Source: Littorina saxatilis
Taxonomy: Eukaryota; Mollusca; Gastropoda; Littorinimorpha; Littorinidae
Assembly: GCF_037325665.1 (NCBI RefSeq)
Contig: NC_090254.1
Location: forward strand, 39,547,372-39,611,371
Direction: 5' to 3'
DNA: 64,000 nt
A model generated the notes under the pieces. The model was not told the origin of the DNA. It worked only from the letters and a program-made list of their open reading frames with translations, and ran no database searches. Shown piece after piece: positions 21,423-31,826 of this stretch. Position 1 is the stretch's first letter. Every line of letters begins with the position of its first letter. The position numbers and the translations under genes were made by a program.

Positions 21423-22800
21423 TGTAACCGTGCGCCAATCTACTTTTCTCTTTCGTACTGAACCCAAACACTAAAGCAGACGACACAAGTTATATTACCC
21501 AGGTTCTTTTATTCCATACGATGAAATGGGGAAAATGTGGGATAACGGGGGTTTATCTTCAAATACAACACTTTCACTGTATAGGACTAAACAACTTCAA
21601 AACAAAACAATATTCTCACTCGTCATTCTAAAACTACATTCTTCCCTTAAAGATACCCTTTTAAAACACACCAAATCCTTTCCCCAAACTACACTCTACT
21701 CTAAATCCTCACTCTCAACTTTAATCCAAAAAAACCCACAATGAGACTCTAATTTACACAAACGAAATCTAAAAAAACAACATAAAAAAACAATTCTTTA
21801 AAAAAAACCAAATCTACAAAAACTCTAACAAAATCTGACCAAAATCTCTCCACTAAATCTAACTACTCTTCACTAACAAAACCTAGTCTATAAAAACAAA
21901 TCTACGACCCACTAAAAAAGAAAAAGACCTAACTAAACCCCGTCTACTGAAACCCCGTCGCACGCTCCGACATCCTGCAAACCACAGAATGCACGCCGTA
22001 AGCATACGTAAACAAATCAACAATTTCAACTACCACAAGCTAACTCGTTAAACAACAAAACACATCATTCCTACCAAATAACATGCCTACAATACATATA
22101 CCGTTCTCTCAAACAACGGTCTTCTAAAGCATTCACACACAAAAATCTTCCCAACCATTCCAACTCACAAAACAATCTACTTGAACATTCAAATATATCC
22201 TCCCCCCAAGCAGCATATTATTCTTTTCACCGCCTACCCATTTACAGAAAGAAAATTGTTTTAACCTACCAGCAAAAGAATCCTCACATTCCGGAAAGAT
22301 TTCCGGCCGTGACAGACATGTCACAAAACAACGGCATTAAAAACACGCCGCACCAAATACACGCTCTTCTTCCCTCAAAGATTCCAAGCAAAAGCACAGT
22401 TTTAGCGTTCACATCCTGTGCACCGGTGTCACAAGATTAACCCATTCAACTCGCGGGGTGTCAGGCAGCCCCACTGTCTTTAATTAGTGCCTAACGTCGC
22501 CTTCAACTATTCAACTTTACATCGCGGCGGAGAGAAAAAGGAGATGGAACAAAACCACCTGTCAATTGTTTCTTGTTCACAAAAACATTAATCACAAAAT
22601 TTACTCCAGAGGCTTGTACAAAAAAAGCAATCGTTTTACCTATGCAAATTTTAGAATCGGCTATTCCGCGAGACCAATTCAATAGAAATGAAACTCAGTC
22701 TCGGAAACCTTAATGGATCCCCGATAGTATAGAGGTACCACGAGTTCACACGGATGCACACAAGTGCATGTGTACCGTAACTGTCGTTCCCAAGCTCACA
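21423..22800 (-). repeat. 5' LTR of the non-coding LTR element
   Basis: 1378-bp LTR; the primer-binding-like sequence adjoins its inner edge on the minus strand. Confidence 0.85.
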
Positions 22801-22961
22801 CAGACAAGACCGAATTCTTTTTTTTTTTTAAATTATATAATTGAACAACCAAGGAGTAATGACAAACAAAGCAACGATTGAACGCGGCAGCGACAATTTA
22901 GCTAGAGTGTGTCAAACGTGACAACCCTCGAAAATGGAATTCACAACAATGTGAATGAGTG

Positions 22962-23974
22962 TCAATAACGCGTGTGCCCTCCGTTGTGTGCCAGCCATTC
23001 AACACATCGTTGGCGCATGGGGTGGATCAGGTTGCATATGAATGCTCTGGGAACTCCATTCCACTCCTGCTGGAGCCATATTGCAGCAGTTGACCCAGAT
23101 TGGCAGGAGGAGGGTGATGTTTCTGTACCCGACGACAAAGCTCGTCCCACATGTACTATATGGGGTTCAGGTCCGGGCTGTTGGCTGGCCACAGCATCCT
23201 GTTGACCCTGGCCTGCTGGATGAAGGTGTTTACAGCTGCAGAGCGATGGGGAGGTGCGTTTGTCATCCTGAAGAATCGCACGAGGGCTGGAACGACCAGG
23301 GGTTGCAGGATCTCATTCTGGTAGCGGACACCGGTCAAGTTGACCACTACATGGTACAGAGGTGTCCTTAAACGTGTGCTGATTCCTTCCCAGACCATCA
23401 CAGAGCCTCCACAGAAACGCTGTCGTTCCAGAACAGCGCCTTCTGCGAAGCGCTCTCCGCGACGCCTCCACACTCGGATGCGACCATCAGCAGATTCCAA
23501 GGAAAAGCGGGACTCATCTGTAAACAACACCTGAGCCCACTGCTGACGTTGCCACCTCACATGTTGAGTGCACCAGGCTCGGCGAGCTGCTCGGTGATTA
23601 GCAGTCAGGGTTGTTCCTCGGACTGGACGCCTTGCACGCAAGCCAAAGTTGTGTAAGCGGTTTCGGATCGTCTGACCACTAACAGTGTTGGTGGTAGCTT
23701 GCAGGCGTTGCCTAATGTCGTTTGCCGTAGCCATTCTTTGTTGCATGGCCTGCCTCTGAATGAAGCGATCCTCTCTTTGTGTGGTGACTCTGGGCCGACC
23801 AGAACGTTGTCGCTCCTGCACTCTTCCAGTTGCTTGGAATCTCTGTTTTAGTCTGATGATGACAGAGGGAGCCACTGCAAGCCTCTGGGCCACTTGCCTG
23901 GCAGCAACACCGTCTTGTAGCCATCCTATTGCCCTTCCTCTATCCAAATCGCTCAGTTTTCTTCGTGGGGGCAT
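22962..23974 (-). pseudogene. Tc1-type transposase, inactive
   Basis: The reading frame opens at 23974 with MPPRRKLSDLDRGRAIGWL and a paired-type DNA-binding region of two helix-turn-helix motifs joined by GRPR (residues 59-62). The DD34E catalytic part follows: the first Asp is in FTDESRF (Asp153), but the second is changed (RMTNAPPH where the family has QDNAPPH, Thr238). The expected Glu after SPDLNPI is a stop codon (273). Further downstream the frame shifts before the C-terminal end (EWNGVPRAFICNLIHPMRQR, 22962-23060). With two of three catalytic acids lost it cannot cut DNA. The terminal repeats are still similar, so the element may be only moderately old. Confidence 0.9.
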
Positions 23975-24461
23975 GTTGCTACTGTGAATACTTGTGTCAG
24001 CGTGTCAACCTGGTGAGCGATGTTCATAGCCAGGACCCTGTTGTAGCACGTGCATCACAACCTTTTGCCCTGGCATGCGTTCCGCAAATTTCATGGGGCT
24101 ATAAAAACACCCTTTTTCTTCCAAAATGCAGAAGCTTTTGAGAAGTCCCACAAAGGGAAATAACTCTGCCTGCAAAACAAAATTCTAGGTGAAGACTCAT
24201 TGTTCATTTGTTAATTCAAACACATTAATTTTTTAATTATTATGTCGATGTTTAATTTTTTGGCAATTTTTTACAATTAGATCCGTTTTTTCAACCGATC
24301 CTTAACTTTTTTTGAAGAGTGTATATGATTGTAGATCAAAGTCATGTGTATCTTTGTGCCAAATATTAAGCATTTCTGGTGTATGATGTTGCTGCAAAAC
24401 CGTTTCCTAGAAATCCAATATGGCGCTGTTTAAGCCAGTTTCTCCTGTAGTATTCACATAT

Positions 24462-24822
24462 TTACACCCCCGGTATAGGGGTGTGTATAGGTTTCGGTCG
24501 ATGTGTTTGTTTGTGTGTTTGTGTGTTTGTGTGTTTGTGTTCGCATATAGATCTCAAGAATGAACGGACCGATCGTCACCAAACTTGGCGAACAGGTTCT
24601 ATACATTCCTGAGACGGTCCTTACAAAAATTGGGACCAGTCAAACACACGGTTAGGGAGTTATTGGTGGATTAGGATTCTACAAGGACTTATAGAGAAAC
24701 ATATTCATGGTCAAAGGGAAATAACCTTCTCAGTTGGTGGCAGTGAGAATGTGTGCAGTGAGAATGGTTATTTCCCTTTGACCAACGGGGGTGTTTTTCC
24801 TACCTCGAAGGAATTTCTTGTT
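24462..24822. mobile_element. Non-coding element with CACCCCCGGTATAGGGGTG 5' hairpin (copy 1)
   Basis: Starts TTACACCCCCGGTATAGGGG, has a TTTGTGTGTTTG microsatellite, an internal palindrome (AAAGGGAAATAACCTTCTCA against GGTTATTTCCCTTTG) and ends GAAGGAATTTCTTGTT. A near-identical copy is at 54951-55284. The 5' hairpin, microsatellite and CTTGTT end echo the helentron-like family, so it may be a related non-autonomous group. Confidence 0.65.
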
Positions 24823-24915
24823 TTCATTTTATTTCATAAGTCACTTCAATAACTACCCAGAAAACTAAGGTATTCCATGTATTCTCCAAGTTTAATTTTG
24901 GTGATTTCAGTGCCG

Positions 24916-25914
24916 ATCAATCAATCAAGCAATCAATCAATACGAGGCTTATATCGCGCGTATTCCGTGGGTACAGTTCTAAGCGCAGGGATTTTTGTAA
25001 AAACAATTTTTTATGAAATTTATATCGCGCACATATTCAAGGCGCAGGGATTTATTTATGCCGTGTGAGATGGAATGTGTTTACACAATACATCACGCAT
25101 TCACATCGGCCAGCAGATCGCAGCCATTTTGGCGTATATCCTACTTTTCACCGCCTATTATTCCAAGTCACACGGGTATTTTGGTGGACATTTTTATCTA
25201 TGCCTATACAATTTTACCAGGAAAGACCCTTTTGTCTCCCGCAGTGGGGCACTGCGGTTATGAAATCAAAGGCCCCTCCTGTTTTTGGAACCGCAGGAGC
25301 TTTCTAGTTTGCTGTTAGGTAGATTTTTGGTTCCTCTTTCCTGTCATGCTCTCTTTTTCTTCATGAATTCTTTTCTTTTTTCTGCCTTCTTGCTCATTCA
25401 CCTGTATTTTTTCCAAAAATCTCTTCTCTTGCCGCTTGTCTCGCGATTCATGTATAGTTTAATCTGTTAGTGTTCTGATGTAAGTCCAGCAGTAGATAGG
25501 TTAAGCCTATTTTAACATACTGGAAACTGGTAATCTTCCAGTAGGTATTAATTTAGTTTTACTAAAGCCTGCTGGGACACAAGTAATGGGTTAGTGCATT
25601 TGTAAACAGGAATCGCTTGACAAGTGGCCCCCTTCATCCCCCCCTTCCTCGTCCTGATATGGCTCTGCGTAGTCGGCTGGACGTTAAGCAACAAATAAAC
25701 AAAAAAAAAATCGTGGGATCTTGAACGTGCACACCCCAATGTAGTGTACACGAAGGGACCTCGGTTTTTCGTCCCATCCGAAAGACTAGCACTTGAACCC
25801 ACCACCTAGGTTAGGAAAGGGGGGAGAAAATTGCTAACGCCCTGACCCAGGGTCGAACTCGCAACCTCTCGATTCCGAGCGCAAGTGCGTTACCACTCGG
25901 CCACCCACATCGCC
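24916..25914 (-). mobile_element. tRNA-derived SINE-like element split by another SINE
   Basis: The minus-strand head is GGCGATGTGGGTGGCCGAGT with B box GAGTTCGACCCTGG. The body runs ACTACATTGGGGTGTGCACG to AATACGCGCGATATAAGC and ends in (ATTG)n near 24916. Positions 25238-25709 are a plus-strand insert. The head abuts the repeated sequence TTAATGTACCACC at 25915. Known to me as a common gastropod repeat; the exact family name is not recalled. Confidence 0.7.
25238..25709 (+). mobile_element. SINE-like element with 3' nin-DC-like domain
   Basis: Starts with the hairpin CCGCAGTGGGGCACTGCGG and ends CCTGATATGGCTCTGCGTAG...GGACGTTAAGCAAC with an A-rich CAAATAAAC tail. The 3' part matches the tail domain of the SINEs at 1994-2303 and 3139-3447, but the head is not tRNA-like. 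It is inserted in the SINE at 24916-25914. Confidence 0.6.
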
Positions 25915-26216
25915 TTAATGTACCACCGTATTTCTATGACTCGTGCGGTCTCGAATAGCAGCTAGGATCTGCTGAAGGGACATTAAAGACCAACCAGAGT
26001 GCAAACTTTTTGTTGTGCCACTGGAAAGGGCTTTATAACAGGACCGCAAAAATATAATTATATCAAGTTCCATCTCCTCCGATCGCGCGTAATTGGCTAT
26101 TGAAAGTGCTCATTCTCACCTGTAATTAACTATAAGGGAAACAATCTTAAAATTTTGCCATCGCTTAACTCCCCTGGCTAGTGACGTCAAACGTGGAACA
26201 CACTGAGCGAGTAAAC

Positions 26217-27842
26217 ATGGCGTCAAGCGTAGCAGAGAGAGACGTTGCATTGCAACTCTCGTGTGAAAGCAGCGATTTCGACTCGGATTTAGAGATGAAC
26301 GTGTTCCAAACACAATCACAATCTTGTGGAGCCCCTCAACCATACCAGTTTGAGCCTCAGATTTCGAGTAGCCACGATGATGGCAGTGAAGGAGAAAGAC
26401 AGGCACATGACCAAGTGCCAAGTGGACCCAAGTCGTCTGAACTCGATGCATTGGTAAATTTCACACTGTGCGATTACTTACCATTTTGTGACACTGTTTG
26501 CTTACATTATCAGAGATTTTGAAGATCTGAACACAACAAAGCTAGGCATAGAATACCAACTATTGAAAGTTAACAATCACTGTCAACAATCAACTCAGTG
26601 TTCATTTCATGTGTTTATTTTTCATCAGTGCAGAACTTTCAATATCATCTCCTCTGTGAATAGCAACAGCATCTTTTTTTTAGTTTGTGGAATTGTAGTA
26701 CTTGAGTTTGTTTCTTTTTTTCCATAGGATTGTCATGTGTGTGTGTCTTTGTATCACCAGGATTGAATGTGTTTTTTTTTGTGTTTTTTTTTTTTAAAGG
26801 AAAGTTGCATGTGAATATTGAAGAACTGACAAAACACATCAGTGTTAAATTGAGCAACATGATTGGAATCAAATTTTTGCACACAGATGGGGAAAAGAAT
26901 CAAACACAAGTGAAGTTGATTTGATTAAAAGAATATTTTATTGATCAAAAACCAAAACGCAGACTGACAGAGTAAGTAGATTTGTGCAAACAATTTTATT
27001 TTCCTCTCCTCTCCTCTTCTTATGCACTAGGTGTCATTGTGACAACTGTGAGCTCATGGACACAATCAAAGAATGTCGCTGTTGCACAGAAATGGAGCAA
27101 ATGGAAGCCTTCATGAGAAAAGGTGTGAACTGCATAACTCATCACCCAGGATTCCAGTCAGTGTGTCAGGATATCTACTACTTCGTACTTGCTACAGATG
27201 GTGCCAGCAACAGTATGGAAGAGATATAGCTGATGAAAACAGGTATATATATAATATATCAAGGAGCAAAATTACAAATCATGGTTCAATGTAATAGATT
27301 CATTTACATATGTCGCGCTACTTTTCCTATACTGTCACGACATATATGTCGCGTTACTGGCTCAGTCTGTTTGGTCGGTTACGATTACCTCCCATGAATG
27401 CGAAAACCTATATGATCATTTTTCTTTATTTTTCTCCCTGTTAATTCACCAGTGGCTATGTAACCTGTGTTGCAGAATTGCACCAGTGTAAGGGTTTTAA
27501 AATAACATTTACACCCAAACCAAATATCTTGCTGCAATGGAAATTTTATCATCGACACCATGTGATACAGTATACATGGGAAAGATGTCTGCTGCCTGAT
27601 ATTCATGCATTTTTAGTTTACTTGGAAAGTACTATGTACATGGACATTACATAGCATGCCTAATTTTGTCTGTGTGCAGTCGCTACCGCTACACTGCATA
27701 CCGTATGCTGGCAAAGTTTGCATGGGGATGGCTGGGCAAGGATGTACGAGTAACTCTCCCTGCTTCTGCTGTCAGGAAGATCCGGGAAACCTTTCCTAAC
27801 CCTACAGGCAATTACACAGGATATTTGGAACCCGAAAACTAG
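26217..27842 (+). CDS. P2X7 cytoplasmic ballast-like zinc domain protein, transposon passenger, probably damaged
   Basis: Three exons are seen: 26217-26453 (ATG in AACATGG; acidic, Ser-rich, with PYQFEP near residue 44), 27031-27242 and 27680-27842 (stop TAG). Exon 2 reads CHCDNCELMDTIKECRCC...CITHHPGFQSVC and exon 3 reads YRYTAYRMLAKFAWGW...IRETFPNPTGNYTGY. Human P2X7 has the same order in its intracellular zinc and GDP-binding 'ballast' region: CQCGNC, CC, CIT, CAYR, LPSCC..IR.EFP...GQYSGF. No channel part is present. Exon 2 needs a one-base frame change near 27180 to reach its downstream part (CQQQYGRDIADEN), and LPASAV has Ser where a Cys is usual. The exon 1 to 2 phase does not match, so a small exon may be missing. 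What it does is unknown. Confidence 0.68.
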
Positions 27843-27938
27843 TTCTTTTAACAGTTTACTATTGTGCCAGTAGATATTTTGAAGCAGTTGTGAAGGTTAA
27901 CCATTCACATCTACAGGTCCTGACTACATGTGGTCGTA

Positions 27939-30562
27939 TTAGCACCCCTTGTAGCTGTACCGAGACTTTAGTGCTCTGACTGCCTGTTCTTTGTTAGGCT
28001 TGGCATATTGTTCACAAAGGGGCGGAGGCAACTGCTTGATGGACCGTTCCATGTCTTGGATGCTGTGTGTAGAGGCCAAGTCCACCACTCGTTCCATCAG
28101 TCTCCCCACATAAGCTGCAAACAAATGAGAACTTTATTAAGTGACCCTCCACCAACTTTGAAATAGGCATAATCTTCTGTGGCTGTTAGTGTTACCTTCC
28201 CCTGCACTGTTGTATGGATTGCTCCTGTATGAATGTGTATAAAAATGGTTTCTCTTTATTTTCTTTGAGCAGCCAAAGAAAAAAAAAATGTTGCAATACA
28301 TTTGTGACATTGATTGCTATTTGTCTTCTTCCTTACTCTCTGATCTCCATTAACTTAAATGTTTGGAAGTTATTCTTCTACCTCTTTCATGCTTATCCAA
28401 TGGGCCATTATTTTTGCAAACCGAACAACACAAAAATAACTTTTGTACCAAAAGTCTTAGCTTGTGAGAGTAAAAGAACATTTACCAAAGGTGCAATCCA
28501 CTTTCACTTCCTGGATGGAATAGTCCTTCTTTGATTTCCTGTAGACCAAACTGTAGCGTTCCTTTCCGGTCTGGTCAGAAGCCTGCAGTCTGTTGTTGTT
28601 TTCGTTAAAATGCTGCTTGCAGAGCAGCTATGATTGTCCTGAAACAGTGTTTCATTTGAAAGGTACAGTATTTTGTAATTGCAAGTTCCATATCTCTATT
28701 GCCTACCTGCTTTGACACAATTGTGGTAATTATTGACAGAGCACAACATACTGCAAAGAAATTCCTCTTAGTATCTCCAACTGAAATGTGATAGGATGAG
28801 TGCACAATACCAACCCCCACACATACATGTACATTTTTGCATAGTGCTAGCAGGTATAGTGCTCATTTTAAGGCTTACTATCATTAAGCAAAAACTATCA
28901 GTCTGCTAAAGACATATCATCTCAGCCATTAAAAAACTGCAGATTATGACAGTTGATACTTGATATCCAGAAATAGTCTAAAGTCTAAAACTTTCCTGAC
29001 TACTCTTGTGACGTCTTGTCTGAAAATAATTAATTGACCCACCACCTATACACACACACCTAAACAGGACCACCACCACCACTTTTTTTTTAATAATTTA
29101 CTTACTTTTCTGTGCAGCCTTTGGGGTGACTTGAATTTTCTTGTTTCTTTTTATCCTGCGGTGTGTCTGAAGTAAAATATTGTCACCAATTTATGCAAAA
29201 AATCTGCTAGAAAATGATGATAATACAATAACAGTTGCTCAATGGATAAGTTAGTAGAGTATTTCACTGACAGATCTAGATATATTTACTCATTCACATC
29301 AATTTAATTCGGAACAGCATGTGACACAAAGTGACAATATATATGTACATGAATACAATTACAGGGTCTGCAAGTGCAACACATGTATCCAATGACTTAT
29401 CAATAAACACTGCTAAAATTACAAACTCTGAATCAGATACAAATGTGTGCCAAAGTGGATCAGCCTCACATTTAGTAGTTACAGTGTCAGCTATAATATG
29501 CTTGATAAGAAGTGTGAATGACTAAGTACTGCAATGAATGACTGTGGGATTGGGAACAAGCAGATCTGTACTGTCTATACAATAAAAATTTTTTTAAAAA
29601 TGCAAAATTTGCCTACCTCTGTCTGAGTGCTTGCATACACTGGCGAAGGTTTGTCAGTTTCACTAGCTCCATCACAAGATCCTGACAAATCAGCTGTATG
29701 ATGGTCAGATGGTTTAGGTTTTACATCACATTCACAAGGCCCAACTGCCAAAGCATCTTCCAGAATCTGCAAGCACAATGTTACAATCATTCTTTAGTCC
29801 TCTATTTCTGTATTTTTGTAAGTTAAAACAATTTTAACACTCAAGAAAACAGAATTTTCTACTCAAAGCTTACAAATGTACTAAGTTTTATTCAGTGAAA
29901 GTTGACAAATGCAGTGCCCTTTTATAGAATTTTTCAATAATGGCATTGTCAGTGTCACTGAACCTATTAGTATTCTTCATAACAATACAATTTTCCACCT
30001 TACCCTTTGGTGTTCCCTTTTGGCAAAGGCTCCTCTGACTCAGTCGAACACTCTGCTTTGGAGCCACAATGGCAGAGCAAATTGGCGCTGTAACTGCCGT
30101 TGTTACTTGTGTCACAGTGCTGCTGGCTGTGGAGACAGATGCCACGCCCACGGTACTCGAGCAAGTCACCGTTGTGACTGTTGTTGGCGCCAGACGATGC
30201 GGTTTTTGCACTGTTGGCACTGGTTTATGGTTTAAAACCATCTTCGCTTTAAGTCCAAAACTTGCAGCCAGTGCAATCTTTCTTGGATAGCAATCCGTAG
30301 TGAAGTGCAGACTGCATATCCGTGAGTTCTGGTTCGGCGTACCAAAACTTGGTCTGAAATCTGCTCGGCAAGTTTGAACGAATTTAATCCACTGTCGCCG
30401 AGTTTCTGCATCAGTAGGAAACTGATGCAATGTAAAACCATCAGCATGCTTGCTGTTACACTCCGCAACTGCACAGTAGTAACCGACTTTCCTTCGCCGC
30501 TTGAAAGGGGGAACGTCTGTTTCGGTAGAAGATACAACCGCAGAGTTACAACCGTCCGCCAT
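27939..30562 (-). CDS. THAP zinc-finger gene with Kolobok-transposase-like C-terminal tail
   Basis: Exons (high to low): 30562 to about 29999, 29766-29617, 29166-29106, 28750-28707, 28612-28486 and 28114-27939 (stop). The first gives a THAP DNA-binding domain: Cys30, Cys35, Cys83, His86, with WIKFVQTC and ICSLHF between, after a basic KRRRK. The tail exons read HFNENNNRLQAS, RYSLVYRKSKKDYSIQEV and PPPLCEQYAKPNKEQAV, which recall the C-terminal end of THAP transposases of Kolobok type (LHFNEN...R.QA; PP.LC...). About 373 residues result if the exon 1 donor is the GTGGAA at 29998; the stronger GTAAGG at 30003 gives the wrong phase. The long middle that would hold the catalytic core is absent, so it is either an internally shortened transposase or a DNA-binding regulator of the family. 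Confidence 0.75.
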
Positions 30563-30858
30563 GATGTTCCACGAGTGACGTCACTGGCCTCAGGGCCGCC
30601 CGGTGCAGTTTGATCAGGTGCGCGAAATCGGATTTTATTAAATAAAAAATCAGCAACACAAAATTTTGCAAAATCGTTTTCGGAATATTAACCTGGGTTG
30701 TGACAACAATGTTTTGAACAGAAAAAAGTTTTGCTCTCTGGTTGGTCTTTAAAACCCACAAACCAACTATGACTCGTGATTTCTTAAAGGCCCAGTCCTT
30801 CCCGTAAAAGTGGTTCTGCTCAGTATTTCAGAGTTTCCCAGGCTTCGGCAGTTTATTC

Positions 30859-30988
30859 GTCTTCTTCTGCGTTCATGAGCTAAAACGCCGACGCCGTGCA
30901 CTCGTGTTTTTCCCACACGTTGGATTTTACGTTTATGACCGTTTTACTCCCGCCATTTAAGCAGCCATACGCCGTTTTCGGGGGAAGA
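30859..30988 (-). mobile_element. 3' fragment of the GAAGAAG-tailed SINE
   Basis: CTTCTTCTGCGTTCATGAGC through GCAGCCATACGCCGTTTTCG matches the 3' half of the SINE at 8306-8685 in reverse, with many differences. An old copy. Confidence 0.75.
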
Positions 30989-31826
30989 CAGCACAGAGTA
31001 TTAAACCATCCCTCCTCTTGGACACCCACTGGGGTTTTTCTCTGCAGATTGGGAATTTGATGGATTACATTCTAAACGTACACTAGTCGCACACTGTGAA
31101 ATTATAGCGTCAACAAATTCACACTCTGCGCAGAAATAGATGTGATCACTCCACGCGAAACTCTTGCTAGATTTGGAATGATGAGCGGAATTGTTTTCAC
31201 GGGAAGAGCAAAATGTATGTTTTCCTTTGATTGTACAGCGCTTTCAGCAGGGTTAAACCCTGGATACACGCGCTTTATAAATAGTATGCATTATTATTAT
31301 TAGTATCATTATTATCATATACCTTTAAAAACTTTATTTCTTTTGTTCTTATCACTTGATTCCAGTGACTCTTGGTTTTTCAACCGGAAAACCCGGCGTA
31401 TTGGTATAACAAAAAAAAACATCTTTGATATACATCTGGGGTGCTAAATCAGTCAAGGCATCCATTAATCACGTAAAAATACTAAACAGATGTTCATAGA
31501 CAAAGACAAACATGATCAGATAAATCATAGTGGAGTTTTTATTCTTCATATTTTACGAGGTCATCACACTTTTTGTGTCAGTAATTATGATTCGATGTTC
31601 CCGTGTCTATGATCTTGGCCAACTGACGGGTAATTAACCGACTAAAGGGATAATTGCTTGTCGCGGGATGCGCAGGATTGGTGTGTAAGACTTTGTTCTT
31701 TAAATGGGAAATCAATATGAACAGCTATTATCGACTACGCTTTGGATATATAGATAAATATATAAATATACAGATAAACGAATACGTTTGGGAGAGAATA
31801 AATAATTCAATGAATACAAATATAAA
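30989..31826. other. Intergenic, no gene seen
   Basis: A stretch at about 31235-31310 (TACAGCGCTTTCAGCAGGGT, then CGCGCTTTATAAATAG and (ATT)n) looks like the 3' end of a retroposon. Otherwise nothing is recognised. Confidence 0.4.

Larger units (their letters stand above)
17964..22800 (-). mobile_element. Non-autonomous LTR retrotransposon without coding region, young
   Basis: Two LTRs of 1378 bp (17964-19341, 21423-22800) run TGTAACCG...GCTCACA and differ at very few sites by eye, so the insertion is recent. A 4-bp duplication CAGA flanks it. Next to the right LTR the minus strand reads TTTGGCGCTGCGGAGC, a primer-binding-like start (TGGCGC); next to the left LTR it reads TTGGGGAGGA, a polypurine-like tract. 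The element therefore points to the minus strand. The 2.08-kb interior has no gag or pol reading frame, as in LARD-type non-coding derivatives. The ends look whole. Confidence 0.85.
17908..24321 (-). mobile_element. Tc1/mariner transposon, split by an LTR element
   Basis: TA duplications (17906-17907, 24322-24323) flank terminal repeats CACTCTTCAAAAAAAGTTAA and its complement. With the LTR insert removed, the Tc1 sequence is about 1.58 kb, the normal size. The transposase gene lies on the minus strand at 22962-23974. The LTR element entered next to the left terminal repeat. Confidence 0.88.
17642..24448. mobile_element. Fold-back MITE split by a Tc1 element
   Basis: The left arm (GAAACTGGCTTAAACAGCGC onward, about 17648-17765) is the inverse of the right arm (about 24324-24443), with roughly 120 bp of near-complementarity. 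The piece between left arm and Tc1 insert is itself partly palindromic (GAACGATATTTTTACTAAAG against CTTAAAAAATCGTTC). Tc1 inserted at a TA within it. Without its inserts the element is about 390 bp and non-coding. Confidence 0.75.
25983..30752. mobile_element. Kolobok-like DNA transposon (TTAA) carrying two genes
   Basis: A TTAA duplication (25983-25986, 30749-30752) flanks inverted ends AGACCAACCAGAGTGCAAAC and, from the right, AGACCAACCAGAGAGCAAAA. The first 13 bases are identical. The 4.76-kb interior holds two convergent, intron-bearing genes: a P2X7-ballast-like gene (plus, 26217-27842) and a THAP gene (minus, 27939-30562), with stops 97 bp apart. Kolobok is known for TTAA targets and for THAP-domain proteins. 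The minus-strand gene has a THAP finger and a C-terminal tail like such transposases, but no catalytic core is seen, so this copy is probably not autonomous. Confidence 0.72.

Noticed and set aside
26730-26924. Candidate extra exon of the ballast-like gene
   Set aside because: The frame after the AG at about 26799 soon meets stops in the phase needed, so it does not solve the exon 1 to 2 phase conflict.
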